This document shows, piece by piece, positions 13,661 through 24,135 of a stretch of 64,000 bases of DNA. The notes beneath the pieces were generated by a model, which was not told the DNA's origin, made no database searches, and saw nothing but the letters and a program-made list of their open reading frames with translations. Each line of letters starts with the position of its first letter. The first letter of the stretch is position 1. The stretch comes from Globomyces pollinis-pini (Eukaryota > Chytridiomycota > Chytridiomycetes > Rhizophydiales > Globomycetaceae), in the NCBI GenBank assembly GCA_025399215.1, contig MU621112.1:1-64000 (forward strand). Reading direction: 5' to 3'. Position numbers and translations under genes: made by a program.

Positions 13661-14131
13661 TTAAGAACATTGGAACCATTCCACCTTTAAATTTTTAAAC
13701 CATTCATCATTAGTTTTCACTATCATCTTGTTATTAGTAATGTTTTGAAAGTTGGGACCAGTTAATCTGGAAACATTCCCATTGAAATGCAAGTTGAAAA
13801 TAGTTTGTATCTGTCGATCTTGAGTGTTTAAAATACTCATCATATAAGAAGCTTCAACAATTTGTAAAGTTTGTTCAACATTTATAATCTGATTAAAATC
13901 AATATCGATTGTATCTGAAGAAGTTTGAATGGTGACGTGATCTAAAAAGGGACTTTTAAGTAAAGAAGAGTCAATTGCTGATTGAATATCTAATGGAGTA
14001 GAATTTTCAGTATAGGTGAGGCATGGCCAATGATTTGGACCAGTAACAATCAAATGTTTTGTTGAATCTGTATAAAGTCTAGCATTAATCCAGTTGAAGA
14101 GTAAGACCAAAGAAACATAGAATTGAAGCAT
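13661..14131 (-). CDS. Small secreted orphan protein (156 aa)
   Basis: Single exon from ATG 14131. The first 16-18 residues (MLQFYVSLVLLFNWINA) form a signal peptide. The mature chain has several N-glycosylation sequons (NVS, NIT, NST) and only two cysteines, one near residue 36 and one at the penultimate position. No domain is recognised. The middle (SSDTIDIDFNQIINVEQTLQIVEASYMMSIL) followed by a long beta-rich stretch is the only hint of a fold. It is tail to tail with the M28 peptidase, 56 nt apart. An extracellular role, perhaps host- or surface-related, is inference only. Confidence 0.65.
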   Translation of the reverse strand: MLQFYVSLVLLFNWINARLYTDSTKHLIVTGPNHWPCLTYTENSTPLDIQSAIDSSLLKSPFLDHVTIQTSSDTIDIDFNQIINVEQTLQIVEASYMMSILNTQDRQIQTIFNLHFNGNVSRLTGPNFQNITNNKMIVKTNDEWFKNLKVEWFQCS

Positions 14132-14569
14132 CTAAAATTACAGCATGATAATGTCAAGTATTTATAGTAAATTCTTTAAAAACTCCGAAACAGACAAACG
14201 AAGAATTTTAGCTTAAAGCATATTTTGGTAATCCCATTCTGTCTTTATGGCTGATCACAAATCATTGCTTTGTTAGTGGGATATCAATTGAGTATGACAA
14301 TAAAAGTATACCATTTGAATTCTAAACCCATTTCAAAATGACCATCATCTCACATCATTAGTAACCACAATTACTATTTGGTAATTAACTACATTGACAC
14401 TTGTATTAAGAATTCTATCTATTTTTACTTGTTTAATGATTAGAAGTACCATAACCAGTTTAGGAACATTAATTAATACCACACTCTCAAATTTATAATA
14501 ATTCTCTGTCTTAATCTTCCTAGTCTTGTTTTTGTCTCAGTAGATAAAGTTTTCACATTTTTTATTGGT
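14132..14569. promoter_or_regulatory. Divergent promoter region, secreted orphan and Lto1-like gene
   Basis: 438 nt between two divergent start codons. Strongly AT-rich. No RNA gene, repeat or recognisable site was seen. Confidence 0.45.
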
Positions 14570-14997
14570 ATGGAGGATTTGAATTACTTGGAAAATATGT
14601 AAGAAGGTGTACTAATGATAGGTTTCAAGAATTTGGACGATTAGATGGATTAGAGAAAGGTATTCAATTGGGTTACATGGAAGGAAAGTTATTGGGTTTA
14701 CAAAAAGGATTTGATATTGCAAAAGAAATTGGTTTCTATACAGGAGTATGCAAATGCTGGATAAATCATTTAACATCAGATACTGAAGCAAAATATCCAA
14801 AGAGATTATTGAAGCAATGTCAGCAATTAGTAGATTTATGTGAATTATATCATTGTCAAAATCAATTGAATGATGATCCAGTACAGTTACTAAACAACAT
14901 TCGTGCTAAATACATTGGAATACTTTCCTCAACAAAATCCAATCAATCCTATCAACGAACTGATCATTCCCTTAACCAACTGAATTTATCCTTTTAA
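14570..14997 (+). CDS. LTO1: Lto1/Yae1-family protein (ORAOV1-like)
   Basis: Two exons (14570-14598 and 14622-14997) around a 23-nt intron (14599-14621), giving 134 residues. The hallmark of the family is the run of glycines every fourth residue: GRLDGLEKGIQLGYMEGKL followed by LGLQKGFDIAKEIGFYTG. Lto1 with Yae1 recruits the cytosolic iron-sulfur assembly machinery to the ribosome-recycling ATPase ABCE1/Rli1. Yae1 shares the repeat, so assignment to Lto1 rests on overall length and the FQEFGRLDG start. It lies just before the large unknown gene on the same strand. Confidence 0.85.
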
Positions 14998-15067
14998 ATA
15001 AATTATTTTTTAATCACTTTCGTTCGTTTTGAACTGTCGCATCTCTTTAAATTTCTTACTTTCTTTT

Positions 15068-18000
15068 ATGGAAATACAATCTTTCATTCAAGTTCTTTTA
15101 GTCAACACAAACACTCCTGAATCAATATCAAAGGTCATCAACAATGGTTTACACCAACCAAAGATAAACGATAATTGGATTTCAATATTAAATTCAATCT
15201 ACAAAAAATTAAATAAAGATAGTGAGGTAATGGATCAAATCATTAAATCATTAGCTCTATTACTATTATATATTAATTGCAACTGTCTTGGACATATCTT
15301 TAGAAAAATCCGATGATTCTAAATGGTTAGATAGTCTCAACTCGAGTATTGCAAAAGGTTTCAAACTATTCACAAACACTTCTATCTATTTAACATGGCT
15401 TCAGAAAATGAAAGATATACTACCATACTTGAAGCAAACTCAATATACCGTATCACCTAAACCAAGTTCAATTATCGTGATTTTTTCAATGTTGAACTAC
15501 TTGGAACGATTTTCAGCATTATTCGATAGAAAATACATTGAAGATACTATTTTTAGTCCAATAGAATCAGGTTTTTAATAATTGACTAATGTTAGAATTG
15601 GTTCAACTTGTTTGTAGAATTGATTTAACGTTGGTCAAATTTCCGTTAGGATTACTAGCAAGTCATGCGATGAACATATTTACAGGAAGTAACGAATCCC
15701 CCAGGACACTGGAAGAGTCATATTTGGTAAGAAATTGAGGATTCTTATATTTTAGTTCTTATCCCAATACTTTTCAATTGCTGTTCCTATTGATCATAAT
15801 GTTGGTGAATCAAGTCTACTCATTGAGGCAAAAGATATTCAATCGTGGAGAGATCTTTTACTTACACATGATGATATTAGTATTCACGAATGTGGATCCA
15901 TTGATTTAAAACACAAAGGAGCAAAAAATAGTTTATATATATCAGAATCAAGCTTTTCTCGAGACGTTTTATTTGTGGATTTCACTTTTACCCAACATTG
16001 TAATATTTTCATCGGGTTGGAAGGAAGCTTCTTAAAATGCTGTGCATGTCCTGAAGAACATCCAAAGTTTAATGAAAAAGGGTCTCATTTGCATTATTTG
16101 TCTGCTATTTACAAAAAATTAGGTCATCAGTCTCCAAACTTGTTGGGAACAATTCTCACAAAATGCCTAATTTTTCATGATGTCTTGTTGAAACTTTCAA
16201 AACCGCTATGCTTGATTGAAAATGACCCTTTAGGCTCGTTAATATCTCTTGTAAAAGATCATAACTGCAACATTTTTGAAAAAAATAATGGTCATAATCT
16301 TATATTATCAGCTTACCTTGATTTAAAAGACACACTATCCACTCGACCAGACAGACTTGAAGAACTTTTTACTTGTTTAAATCGCTATTTTACCGTTTCC
16401 AGTAAATCTCAAGCTGACAAAGTTTCTGTACTTACATCCCTATCAACAGACACGATAAACGCTTTGGTACTTGATTATCAAAAAGATGGACAAGCATCTA
16501 CATTAATGAACCTGTTCCATCATTTTACCAATGTTGAATACGAATCATTCGATGCAAAAGAACTTGAAACACTTGGAATTTCATGGCATTGTTTTTTAGT
16601 ATCGATGCATGTACCCGAGTTGATCGCTCTTGCATATGTAACACTTTTGGATATGAATGTGGATGAGATTTATACAAAAAGGATATTGGAACGATTTGAA
16701 GTTGGGTTGTTATTGGAAGCAGAGAAAAACAGATATCAAACTACGTTTCAACAGATGTTGGTTTTATTGAATGGAAATGCAAATTCATTACTTTTATCTA
16801 AATTTACACGTTCTGATTTATGTCTTGGGTATTTTGATATTTTAAAAACCGCAGAAGAAAATAAAAAGGATCTGTTTAAGGTGAATATTCAATTGCACTA
16901 TTACCAACTGTATGGTGAAAGTAAAACCGAAGATGATATGGAGGTAGGTGATGATGGTGAAGAGGGTGAATGTGTAGAAGAAGGAGCAATTCAAGAATGC
17001 TTAAGTGATATTCAAGCTGGAAAAATATTATTCCCAATAATGGATGATGATGAAATTGAACAAAATGCAACTCATGTACAAAAGAAAGTGAAAACCACTA
17101 ATTCCACTATTTTGATGAATGCGTTAATTGGATCAGAATTAGTAGAAACATCGGCATCAGATTCACAGTTAAATCTATTGCAAGTCAAATATCTCGAAAA
17201 ATGGAATAAGCTGTTTATGAACATGCCGTCGTACGTTTTCCAAGCTTCTTTGATGGAACTTTATAAAGAATACTTTCCTTCCGACACATCTATGTTATTG
17301 GGATATGTTTTTGTAGATTTTATAATGCTACATCAATGGGCATTTAAATTTATGGAACAGAATACTGTCAACAGTTTGTTCACTACTCATTCAGGAAATT
17401 CTTCGTATAATCGAAGAACTTCACCATACTCTGCTTTTATTAAATACTTCAAAGATCTAGAACCAAATGCTATACTTTCTGATAAATCCTCTGGAGTCTT
17501 GTTTTTACAGTCTTTAACCAAGGAACTTGCACTTCAGATTTCGTTGTTAATTGTACCAAAATCTACTAGCCTTTCTGGACAGACTCGATTAAACTCCAAC
17601 AATGAAATTTTTGATATTACAAAATCAGCATCTTTTCCAAAACATTTAATTGACTTTTTATACGATTGTTTGAAAAATATGCCAACAGGATTGGTGAAAA
17701 AATATTTCACATATTTGTTTACAAAGGCAGATTTGAATAGAGCTTTGCGAACGGGAATGACAGATCCATTTGAAGTTATTTTTACTTGTGTCTTGGAAAA
17801 ATCCATGAAATCTTCAAAATCTAATGGTTTATTGAATATTGGAGTCAAATTTCTGATTTTAAATGATACTACAAAACAACATGTAAAATTCTTTAACCTA
17901 CTTTCGGTATCTTTGGGTGTCCTACAAACCTATTTTGGTGATAGTTCTTTAATGAATCCATCAAAAACTGAACTGTTGGAAGCCTTGTTAATTCAATCAA

Positions 18001-19558
18001 CGACTGAACCAGTATTTCAGATTATCAAAGAAAGGGTTAGTTTAAACTTTGTTAATTACTAGATCTTTATACCAAGTATCAAGATAGAGAAAGTGTTTTC
18101 TCAACTATGGCTGCCAATTTTGATCAAGGTATTTTGGAATATTTCATAGAACTTTAGTTAATTGATGATAAAGAATCTCAAGCAAATTCACCTTTAAATA
18201 ATATTGGAAAAAGATTACTTGATTCATTACAAACTGATTTTCACTCTGTCGGACTAAAATCCAAACTGATGATTGAATTGATTGGAATCATTTCGAATCA
18301 TCCAGAAAATCCCAAACTAAAACAATTGTTTAAATCTTGGGAAGTAGCTTTACTCAATGATTCCGAGTTAAACGTTGAAGCATTAAAGTGTTACTCAACT
18401 GAACTTCATATCTCTGTCAAACCTGTGTTGGAAACACATGTATGGAAACGTTTAAAAGAAAACCCAACAATCACCATCAATACAATCTTAAATGAAAGTC
18501 TGTTGACAGAAAAAAATGGACTTATGATAGTCATGTTGATGATTCTGGATAATCAAAACTGTGGAGAACAGATAATTGAATCAATTACGAAATCATTAAT
18601 TGATTCTTTATTTTCCATATTTAGTGTATTTTCCCATAGATTTAACCCAGAAGGGGAAAGAGAGAAATGGGATCTATTCCTCCATCATTTATTAATTCAA
18701 ATTATTTCGTGGTTGGATAAAGATGGTCATATTATGGTGATGCTTTCAAACCCGGACCTTCATATGCTGTTACGAGACTTGATTATATTGACTGATGCAA
18801 AAGCCACTGGTTTGATTCTTTCGATTTTAGAGAAATATCACTTTCGATTAACCAATACAGAGTCCTTGAATGATTCTTCAAAGATGGCACTCAGAGAAAT
18901 CGGTTGTGTATGGTCGGTTTATTTAAGAAGTGTTCATGCTGTTGCATTAAAGCATCAATTGGTACCAGCGTTTGCCAAAACAATGACAGTGATGATGGAA
19001 GTGTATTATGTCCATTCAATGGCATTTGTTAACTCGGTGTCAAATTTAGCAGTTAGTTTACTCAATTCAATTCATGCTGAACTAATGTTTGAAATCTTAA
19101 CGAAAGCGTTGATAGGAAAAGATATTGCGAAACAATTACATATGTGTATTTGGCAATGGCTTCATACACAACCACTCTCCAAGTCATTTCTAAAGTTATA
19201 TTCGGAATGGTTCAAGATAACAAAAAACATTAATAGTGGAGATGTTTTGATTTTAGAGAAATCTCTTCAAAGAGAAGATTTGATGCCAGACATACTTGAT
19301 TTATTGGCAATTGTACCTCCTACCCTTATTTTTCATCTGATCCCTATTATATCCAACTGCTTGAAGAATACTAAAGTGTACCCAAAAGCCATGGCCTTAC
19401 TTATCCAACTTAGGAAAGAATTCAAGAAAAATGACAAAGATCGTGGGGTATCTTGGTTTGATCATTGCGTTGCTGATTCTCTCAGTGACGTTAGTGATGG
19501 GGGAGTAGGATTCCAGGCGATACTTAAGGAAGCTTTATCGGAAATGAAAGAAGCATGA
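15068..19558 (+). CDS. Very large unrecognised protein, probable helical solenoid
   Basis: Exons beginning at ATG 15068 join in frame through at least five introns of 25-29 nt, at about 15227, 15569, 15730, 18030 and 18127. They end at 19558 and give roughly 1,440 residues. The protein is almost entirely alpha-helical in character, leucine-rich, without signal peptide or membrane segments. An acidic loop (DDMEVGDDGEEGECVEEG, around 16930-16990) suggests a nuclear or nucleolar protein. Repeated 30-40 residue helical units suggest a HEAT-like solenoid. A ribosome-biogenesis factor such as Urb2/Npa2 was considered because of size and composition, but no diagnostic motif was seen. Function is left open. 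Confidence 0.7.
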
Positions 19559-19622
19559 AAATGGAGTTATTCAATCAAATTAATACAAAAATATCATAAA
19601 ATTGAATTTATTCAAGTAGTTT

Positions 19623-20780
19623 TTACTTTACTCGAGCCAAAAGAAAGTCCATAAATGAAAGTAACTCCAGATGAGAGTTTTCAATCGCCAGATTTCGTAA
19701 ATCTTTACAGTTTTCTTTAATTTCCAAAACTGACGATTCTGCAATTTGTTTGAACATGTCAATATATCCAAAAGTAATGAGACATTTTAAGCATTTCGTT
19801 CGGCAGTACTTTACTGAGTTGGAGATTAGGTATACGACATCAACACGGTTTTGTGATAATGCTGTTTGTAAAGCATCAATAGTTCCCGTCGATGGATTGG
19901 TTCTGGCATCTGCAAGTAATAATTCAACAATCTTTAAATGTCCATTTTCAGCTGCTTTACGAATAGCTTCATTATTTAATACAGAAGGATCAACTCTAGA
20001 GTCATTCAATAGGAATTTAACCACATCTGTATGTCCATTAGCAGCTGCAAGTCGAATTGCATATTGGTTCAATGCATTTGGATTAGTTCTTGGATCACTG
20101 ATCAAGATCTTTACCACATCAACATGACCATTCTCAGCAGCGTGTCTAATCGCCTTATTGTTAACAGAAGATGGATCGACGTTGATGTCTTGCAGTAGTA
20201 ATTCGACGATGGATGTGTGACCATTAGCAGATGCAGCTTGTATAGCGAAATTATCATCATCTCCAGCATTAACACGAGAATCTTTCAATAACGTTTTTAA
20301 TACTTTAAAATTTCCAATTTGAGCGGATAGCTTGATGGCGAAATTTTGAGATATTGAAGGATTCACATTTCGGTTTTGGACCATGAAATGAACAACTTGA
20401 TCTGCATTTGGTGATTTGATGATCCAATTGAAAGCTGATTGGAGGGATTCAGTTGACAAAACTATGTTTGATTTCAGGCAACGTAATAATTCTTTTGTTC
20501 GATTGTTTTGTGCAAGGTAGATGAATGATTTGTCAGTAACTAGGGAAATATTTATTAGTATTTTGGCACCATCAGGACAGTCTGGTGAAGCATCTTCAAT
20601 TTTAGGGTTTTCGGTGATTGATTGCTTGTATGCTTCAAAAGACATTCTAGGATTTGATTCAAAAGTGATTGATTTGCTGGACAATCGTAAACTTGTATAA
20701 TCGGTATGAGATAAGTAGGAAGAAATGATAGAGAATATTTCCGAGGGAATATCATTGATGGATGCTTGAGATAACTTCAT
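19623..20780 (-). CDS. F-box protein with ankyrin repeats
   Basis: Single exon, 385 residues, ATG at 20780. The N-terminus (IPSEIFSIISSYLSHTDYTSL, about residues 11-31) reads as an F-box, which would bind Skp1 in an SCF ubiquitin ligase. From about residue 140 there are four or five near-regular ankyrin repeats of 34 residues with the pattern NNKAIRHAAENGHVDVVKIL followed by DPRTNPN. This DPS/NPN plus AIRxAAxNGH consensus is typical of large ankyrin families in chytrids. The C-terminus is unassigned and contains a CRTKCLKC cluster. It would be a substrate adaptor; the target is unknown. Confidence 0.8.
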   Translation of the reverse strand: MKLSQASINDIPSEIFSIISSYLSHTDYTSLRLSSKSITFESNPRMSFEAYKQSITENPKIEDASPDCPDGAKILINISLVTDKSFIYLAQNNRTKELLRCLKSNIVLSTESLQSAFNWIIKSPNADQVVHFMVQNRNVNPSISQNFAIKLSAQIGNFKVLKTLLKDSRVNAGDDDNFAIQAASANGHTSIVELLLQDINVDPSSVNNKAIRHAAENGHVDVVKILISDPRTNPNALNQYAIRLAAANGHTDVVKFLLNDSRVDPSVLNNEAIRKAAENGHLKIVELLLADARTNPSTGTIDALQTALSQNRVDVVYLISNSVKYCRTKCLKCLITFGYIDMFKQIAESSVLEIKENCKDLRNLAIENSHLELLSFMDFLLARVK

Positions 20781-21017
20781 TGAATATTTAGATTTTCTTA
20801 AATTATGAGATTATTTTGCGCTGACGGAGCCTTTTTTGCGACAGCCACAAAAACGTTTCATCCTTTCTTGATGCAACAAGGGACCTTTAAGACCCTTCTA
20901 ATCTGTATTGATGAAACTGGATATAAAGCTGAAATTGAGAATCAACAACTATGTATTTATATTGACTGTATTGAGTACCAAAATATAAATAATTGGAGCA
21001 AAATATTGTTTTATTGA

Positions 21018-22025
21018 TTACAATGAAGCTTTGGCAACAAATTCAATACCCTTCTTAATGCTGTTTTGTAAATCAGGTACTGCAGCTGCGTAAAGCTTTT
21101 GTTCATGTTCAGAGAGTGGAGGTAATGGGCGTGCATTTTCAACACCATTGACTCCTAATTCTACAACAGTAGAGAAGAAAGATAAGCCTTCGGCGACATC
21201 AGTGTCAATGTAAGTGCACTCAGTCACACCAGACTTTTTCAATACGGATGCTTCAAGGAGAGAATTGACAAATCTTGCACCAGCGAATGCCATCGAAAGA
21301 GTTGCTAAAGTTATTAACCTAATCTTTTACCTGACCCTGCACCATTCTTTGCTTTGACAACTTCATCCCCGCCAAATTGGATTCGTTGAACTAAAGTGTC
21401 CCGTTCGGCATCAGTGAATGAGAGACCCAATGAAGACAAAATTGGAATGATGGTGGCTCCAGAGTGTCCTCCGATGACATTCACATGAGTTTCAAGAGGT
21501 GATTTGCCCTTAATTTCGCTTACAAAAGTACTGGCACGAACCAAGTCAAGGGTAGTAACTCCAAATAGACGTTTTGGATCATACACACCAGCCTTCTTGA
21601 ATACTTCTGCTACAATTGGGACAGTTGAGTTGACTGGATTTGAAATGACAGCAATGAAAGCTTTTGGACAGTGCCTAAACAATAAACTATAATGTCTTAT
21701 CATACTTGGTCATAGCGAGGGCCAAATTACGAACAATACCAGCATTGATATTGAAAAGATCATCCCTAGTCATTCCTGGTTTTCTAGGAACTCCAGCAGG
21801 GATGACGACGATATGACAGCCGGTCAATGCATCGGCCAATTGATCATCGCCAACATAACCCACTACCTTAGCAGGAGTATTAATATGTGACAAATCAGCA
21901 GCAACACCAGGAGTGTTTACAATATCAAACAAGGCCAGGTCAGTTACCAAAGTATTAGACTTAATTAGAAGAGACAATGGTTGTCCAATTCCACCAGCAG
22001 CACCAAGAACAGCAACTTTGACCAT
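21018..22025 (-). CDS. MDH: Malate dehydrogenase (NAD-dependent)
   Basis: Interconverts malate and oxaloacetate. Exons 21706-22025, 21331-21674 and 21018-21304 join into 316 residues; the introns are 31 and 26 nt. The sequence opens with the Rossmann signature [17 protein letters not shown]. It continues with the catalytic-loop region [28 protein letters not shown], the active-site region [13 protein letters not shown] and [17 protein letters not shown]. It is of the mitochondrial/peroxisomal sequence type. However, it starts directly at the Rossmann fold with no targeting extension and ends in KASL, not a clear peroxisomal signal, so a cytosolic location is likely unless an upstream exon was missed. 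Confidence 0.96.
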
Positions 22026-22313
22026 TTAAATTGAAAAAGATTTTTGTGGTGATTGACATTTGATCATGAACACAAAATCAGTCATTTGATTGAGTCATGG
22101 TTACTGATGCCAAACAAGTGTTTTATGATGGGGAATCTTTTGGTTATGCTTAGTTCAATCTATTTGTTATATAGTATGGTTCCTTCTCAATTCCAAGTCA
22201 CTCTGAAATGATATAAATTGTTATAATAGGTACAACTTGAACAAAACTCTTAAATTTAAATTGAAGTGTATGATAAACCGCTTTTGAATTGTTATCTAGT
22301 TGGTTGTTCAACT
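22026..22313. promoter_or_regulatory. Divergent promoter region, MDH and CFAP119-like gene
   Basis: Part of the 316-nt gap between divergent starts at 22025 and 22342. AT-rich, with no gene. The only recognised element is the CCAAACGCGTC site at its right end. Confidence 0.45.
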
Positions 22314-22324
22314 CCAAACGCGTC
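22314..22324 (+). promoter_or_regulatory. CCAAACGCGTC element before CFAP119-like gene
   Basis: Exact copy of the 11-mer found 25 nt before IFT88, here 17 nt before the ATG at 22342. It contains ACGCGT. The role is inferred from conservation of sequence and placement. Confidence 0.45.
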
Positions 22325-22341
22325 AAGTCAATTTGTCGTAA

Positions 22342-24092
22342 ATGTCAAAACTAAAAACACCATCTTCTGGAAAACACCCAAAGTCTGCTGGAACAACAAA
22401 ACCTAAACCACCAGAGTCTGCAAAAAGCAACGTCAAATTTAAAACTGTTGCGCATTTGGTAGCACGTTATGTAGTGACTGACACGTTTGAAATTGAACCA
22501 AAATTTTTATATCAACCAGCAGAATGTGATAAAATCATTCAGAGTATAAAGTATCGGGATAAAGAAACATTAGAGTAAGTTCCGAACGGAATATTTATAG
22601 TTAGAAATATGATTAAATTACATATGTATCTCCCACCACAGGATCCCAAACTAAAGAAAAGACAAGAAGATTATGATTCACTCTCTGAAATTATCATGGG
22701 ATATTTTATTGAAGCTGCCGAATTTGGATATCAGCTGGGATTTCGACCTTTTCAGATGTCAGCATGGCTAACTATCTTTGGTTTCACTCACTCCGAAACT
22801 ACAGGTAGTCATATGTGTACATATTAAATTTAGTTGGACTACTAAAGAACAAAAGTTTTAACGAAGCTATATGGTGCCAAATTTTCCAGAAGAATTTTCA
22901 AGATATAACGAGTATGGAAGAGCCAAAATTCTCAGGACCGTTGTTTTCTTTATCGGAATCGAAAAAGATGATTACTTTCATGATAACAGGGTATTTTATT
23001 AGTCATTCATAGGTAGATTTGGTCAAAATGTTCAATTGTTTAAGCTATTAATTTTAAAACCACAAGACTATGAAATTGTAAGAGTCAAGAAATGGCTTGA
23101 AATTAAAACAACGCCAGTTGAGCGGTTATCAATGGGGGTTCCAGCTGAAAAATGGAAAGACCATTGTAGGATAGAAGAAGAATTAGCCGTGCAGCGAAAG
23201 AGATCTCAAGAGCAACTACAAGAAGTACAAAGATTGAAAGAGATTGAAAGAGCCGAGAATGAGGCTGCAGCTGCGCATACTGCACTTCTTAAAGCAAAAT
23301 ATTGTAAATGACTTGTCTAACAATATAGTGGAGGCAGAGCGTGCAATATTATTACCTTTACCGCCTTACCCTATTCCACCGCCAGCATTTCCAACCATGA
23401 GTACCATTTTCCGGAAACCAAAGGATATTGTCAATGCAGATAATTCTTTGATTGGTAAATCTCACCTGGATACATTCAAGCCATTAACGGAATTAAGCAT
23501 TTCAGAAAGGGTTACCAAAGGCAGAAACTCAGTATTATCCTTTGAACAATTCAAGCCAATGACTGCTGAGAAACATAATTCACTATCAGAAGTCCCAGCT
23601 GTTGTGGTGGAGAAACCCCATTCGAAAAAAGGGGAAAAGGGTGTTCATGTTAAGCAAGAAGTAGGACAGCTATTACCTCCTCCAGACATTCGATTTTCTA
23701 AACCATTAGAGCGCGTTGCACGGAAAGCATCAATTCCTTCGGTTTTCTTAGAAGAAGCGGCATCTGTTGTCCAGCCAGTAATAGAATACGAGCCAATTAA
23801 ACTCGATCAACCTCTTTCAAGAGTAGAGGCAAAAAATATTGTCACAAACAATTTTAGTTTACTAGCAGAAGAGTGGAAAAAATGGTTACAAGGTCTTTTG
23901 GAGTATGAATCGTCAGCTTGGAGCGAAAGATTTGAGACCTTAGCTAAAGCAAAAGAAGCGAGGGATGAAGATGTACAACAAACACTTCAAAAAGAAGCAA
24001 TGAAACAGCAACATGCATCGAAGGAAGAGATAATGGCCAAGCCAGGCCAAAAAAAATCGGCAGGAAAGGAAAAGAAGAGTCCAAAGAAGTAA
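22342..24092 (+). CDS. CLAMP-domain axonemal protein, CFAP119/CCDC189-like
   Basis: Five exons separated by four introns of 25-30 nt encode about 550 residues. After a basic, proline-rich start the conserved region runs from FKTVAHLVARYVVTDTF through DYDSLSEIIMGYFIEAAEFG. It ends in a C-terminal part around SESKKMITFMITGFGQNVQLF. This matches the flagellar C1a/CLAMP domain organisation of CFAP119. A charged coiled coil follows (EEELAVQRKRSQEQLQEVQ), then a long low-complexity lysine-rich tail. One acceptor near 23011 has two tandem AG choices; only the downstream one keeps the frame. The product is expected in the axoneme. Family assignment is from remembered domain pattern, so moderately sure. 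Confidence 0.7.
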
Positions 24093-24135
24093 TATTTACA
24101 ACAAAAATGTTTAATATAGATTTTTTTTAATGATA

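Noticed and set aside
20805..21017. Plus-strand open frame between the F-box/ankyrin gene and MDH
   Set aside because: No recognisable protein character; it occupies the short spacer between two minus-strand genes and ends at the MDH stop.
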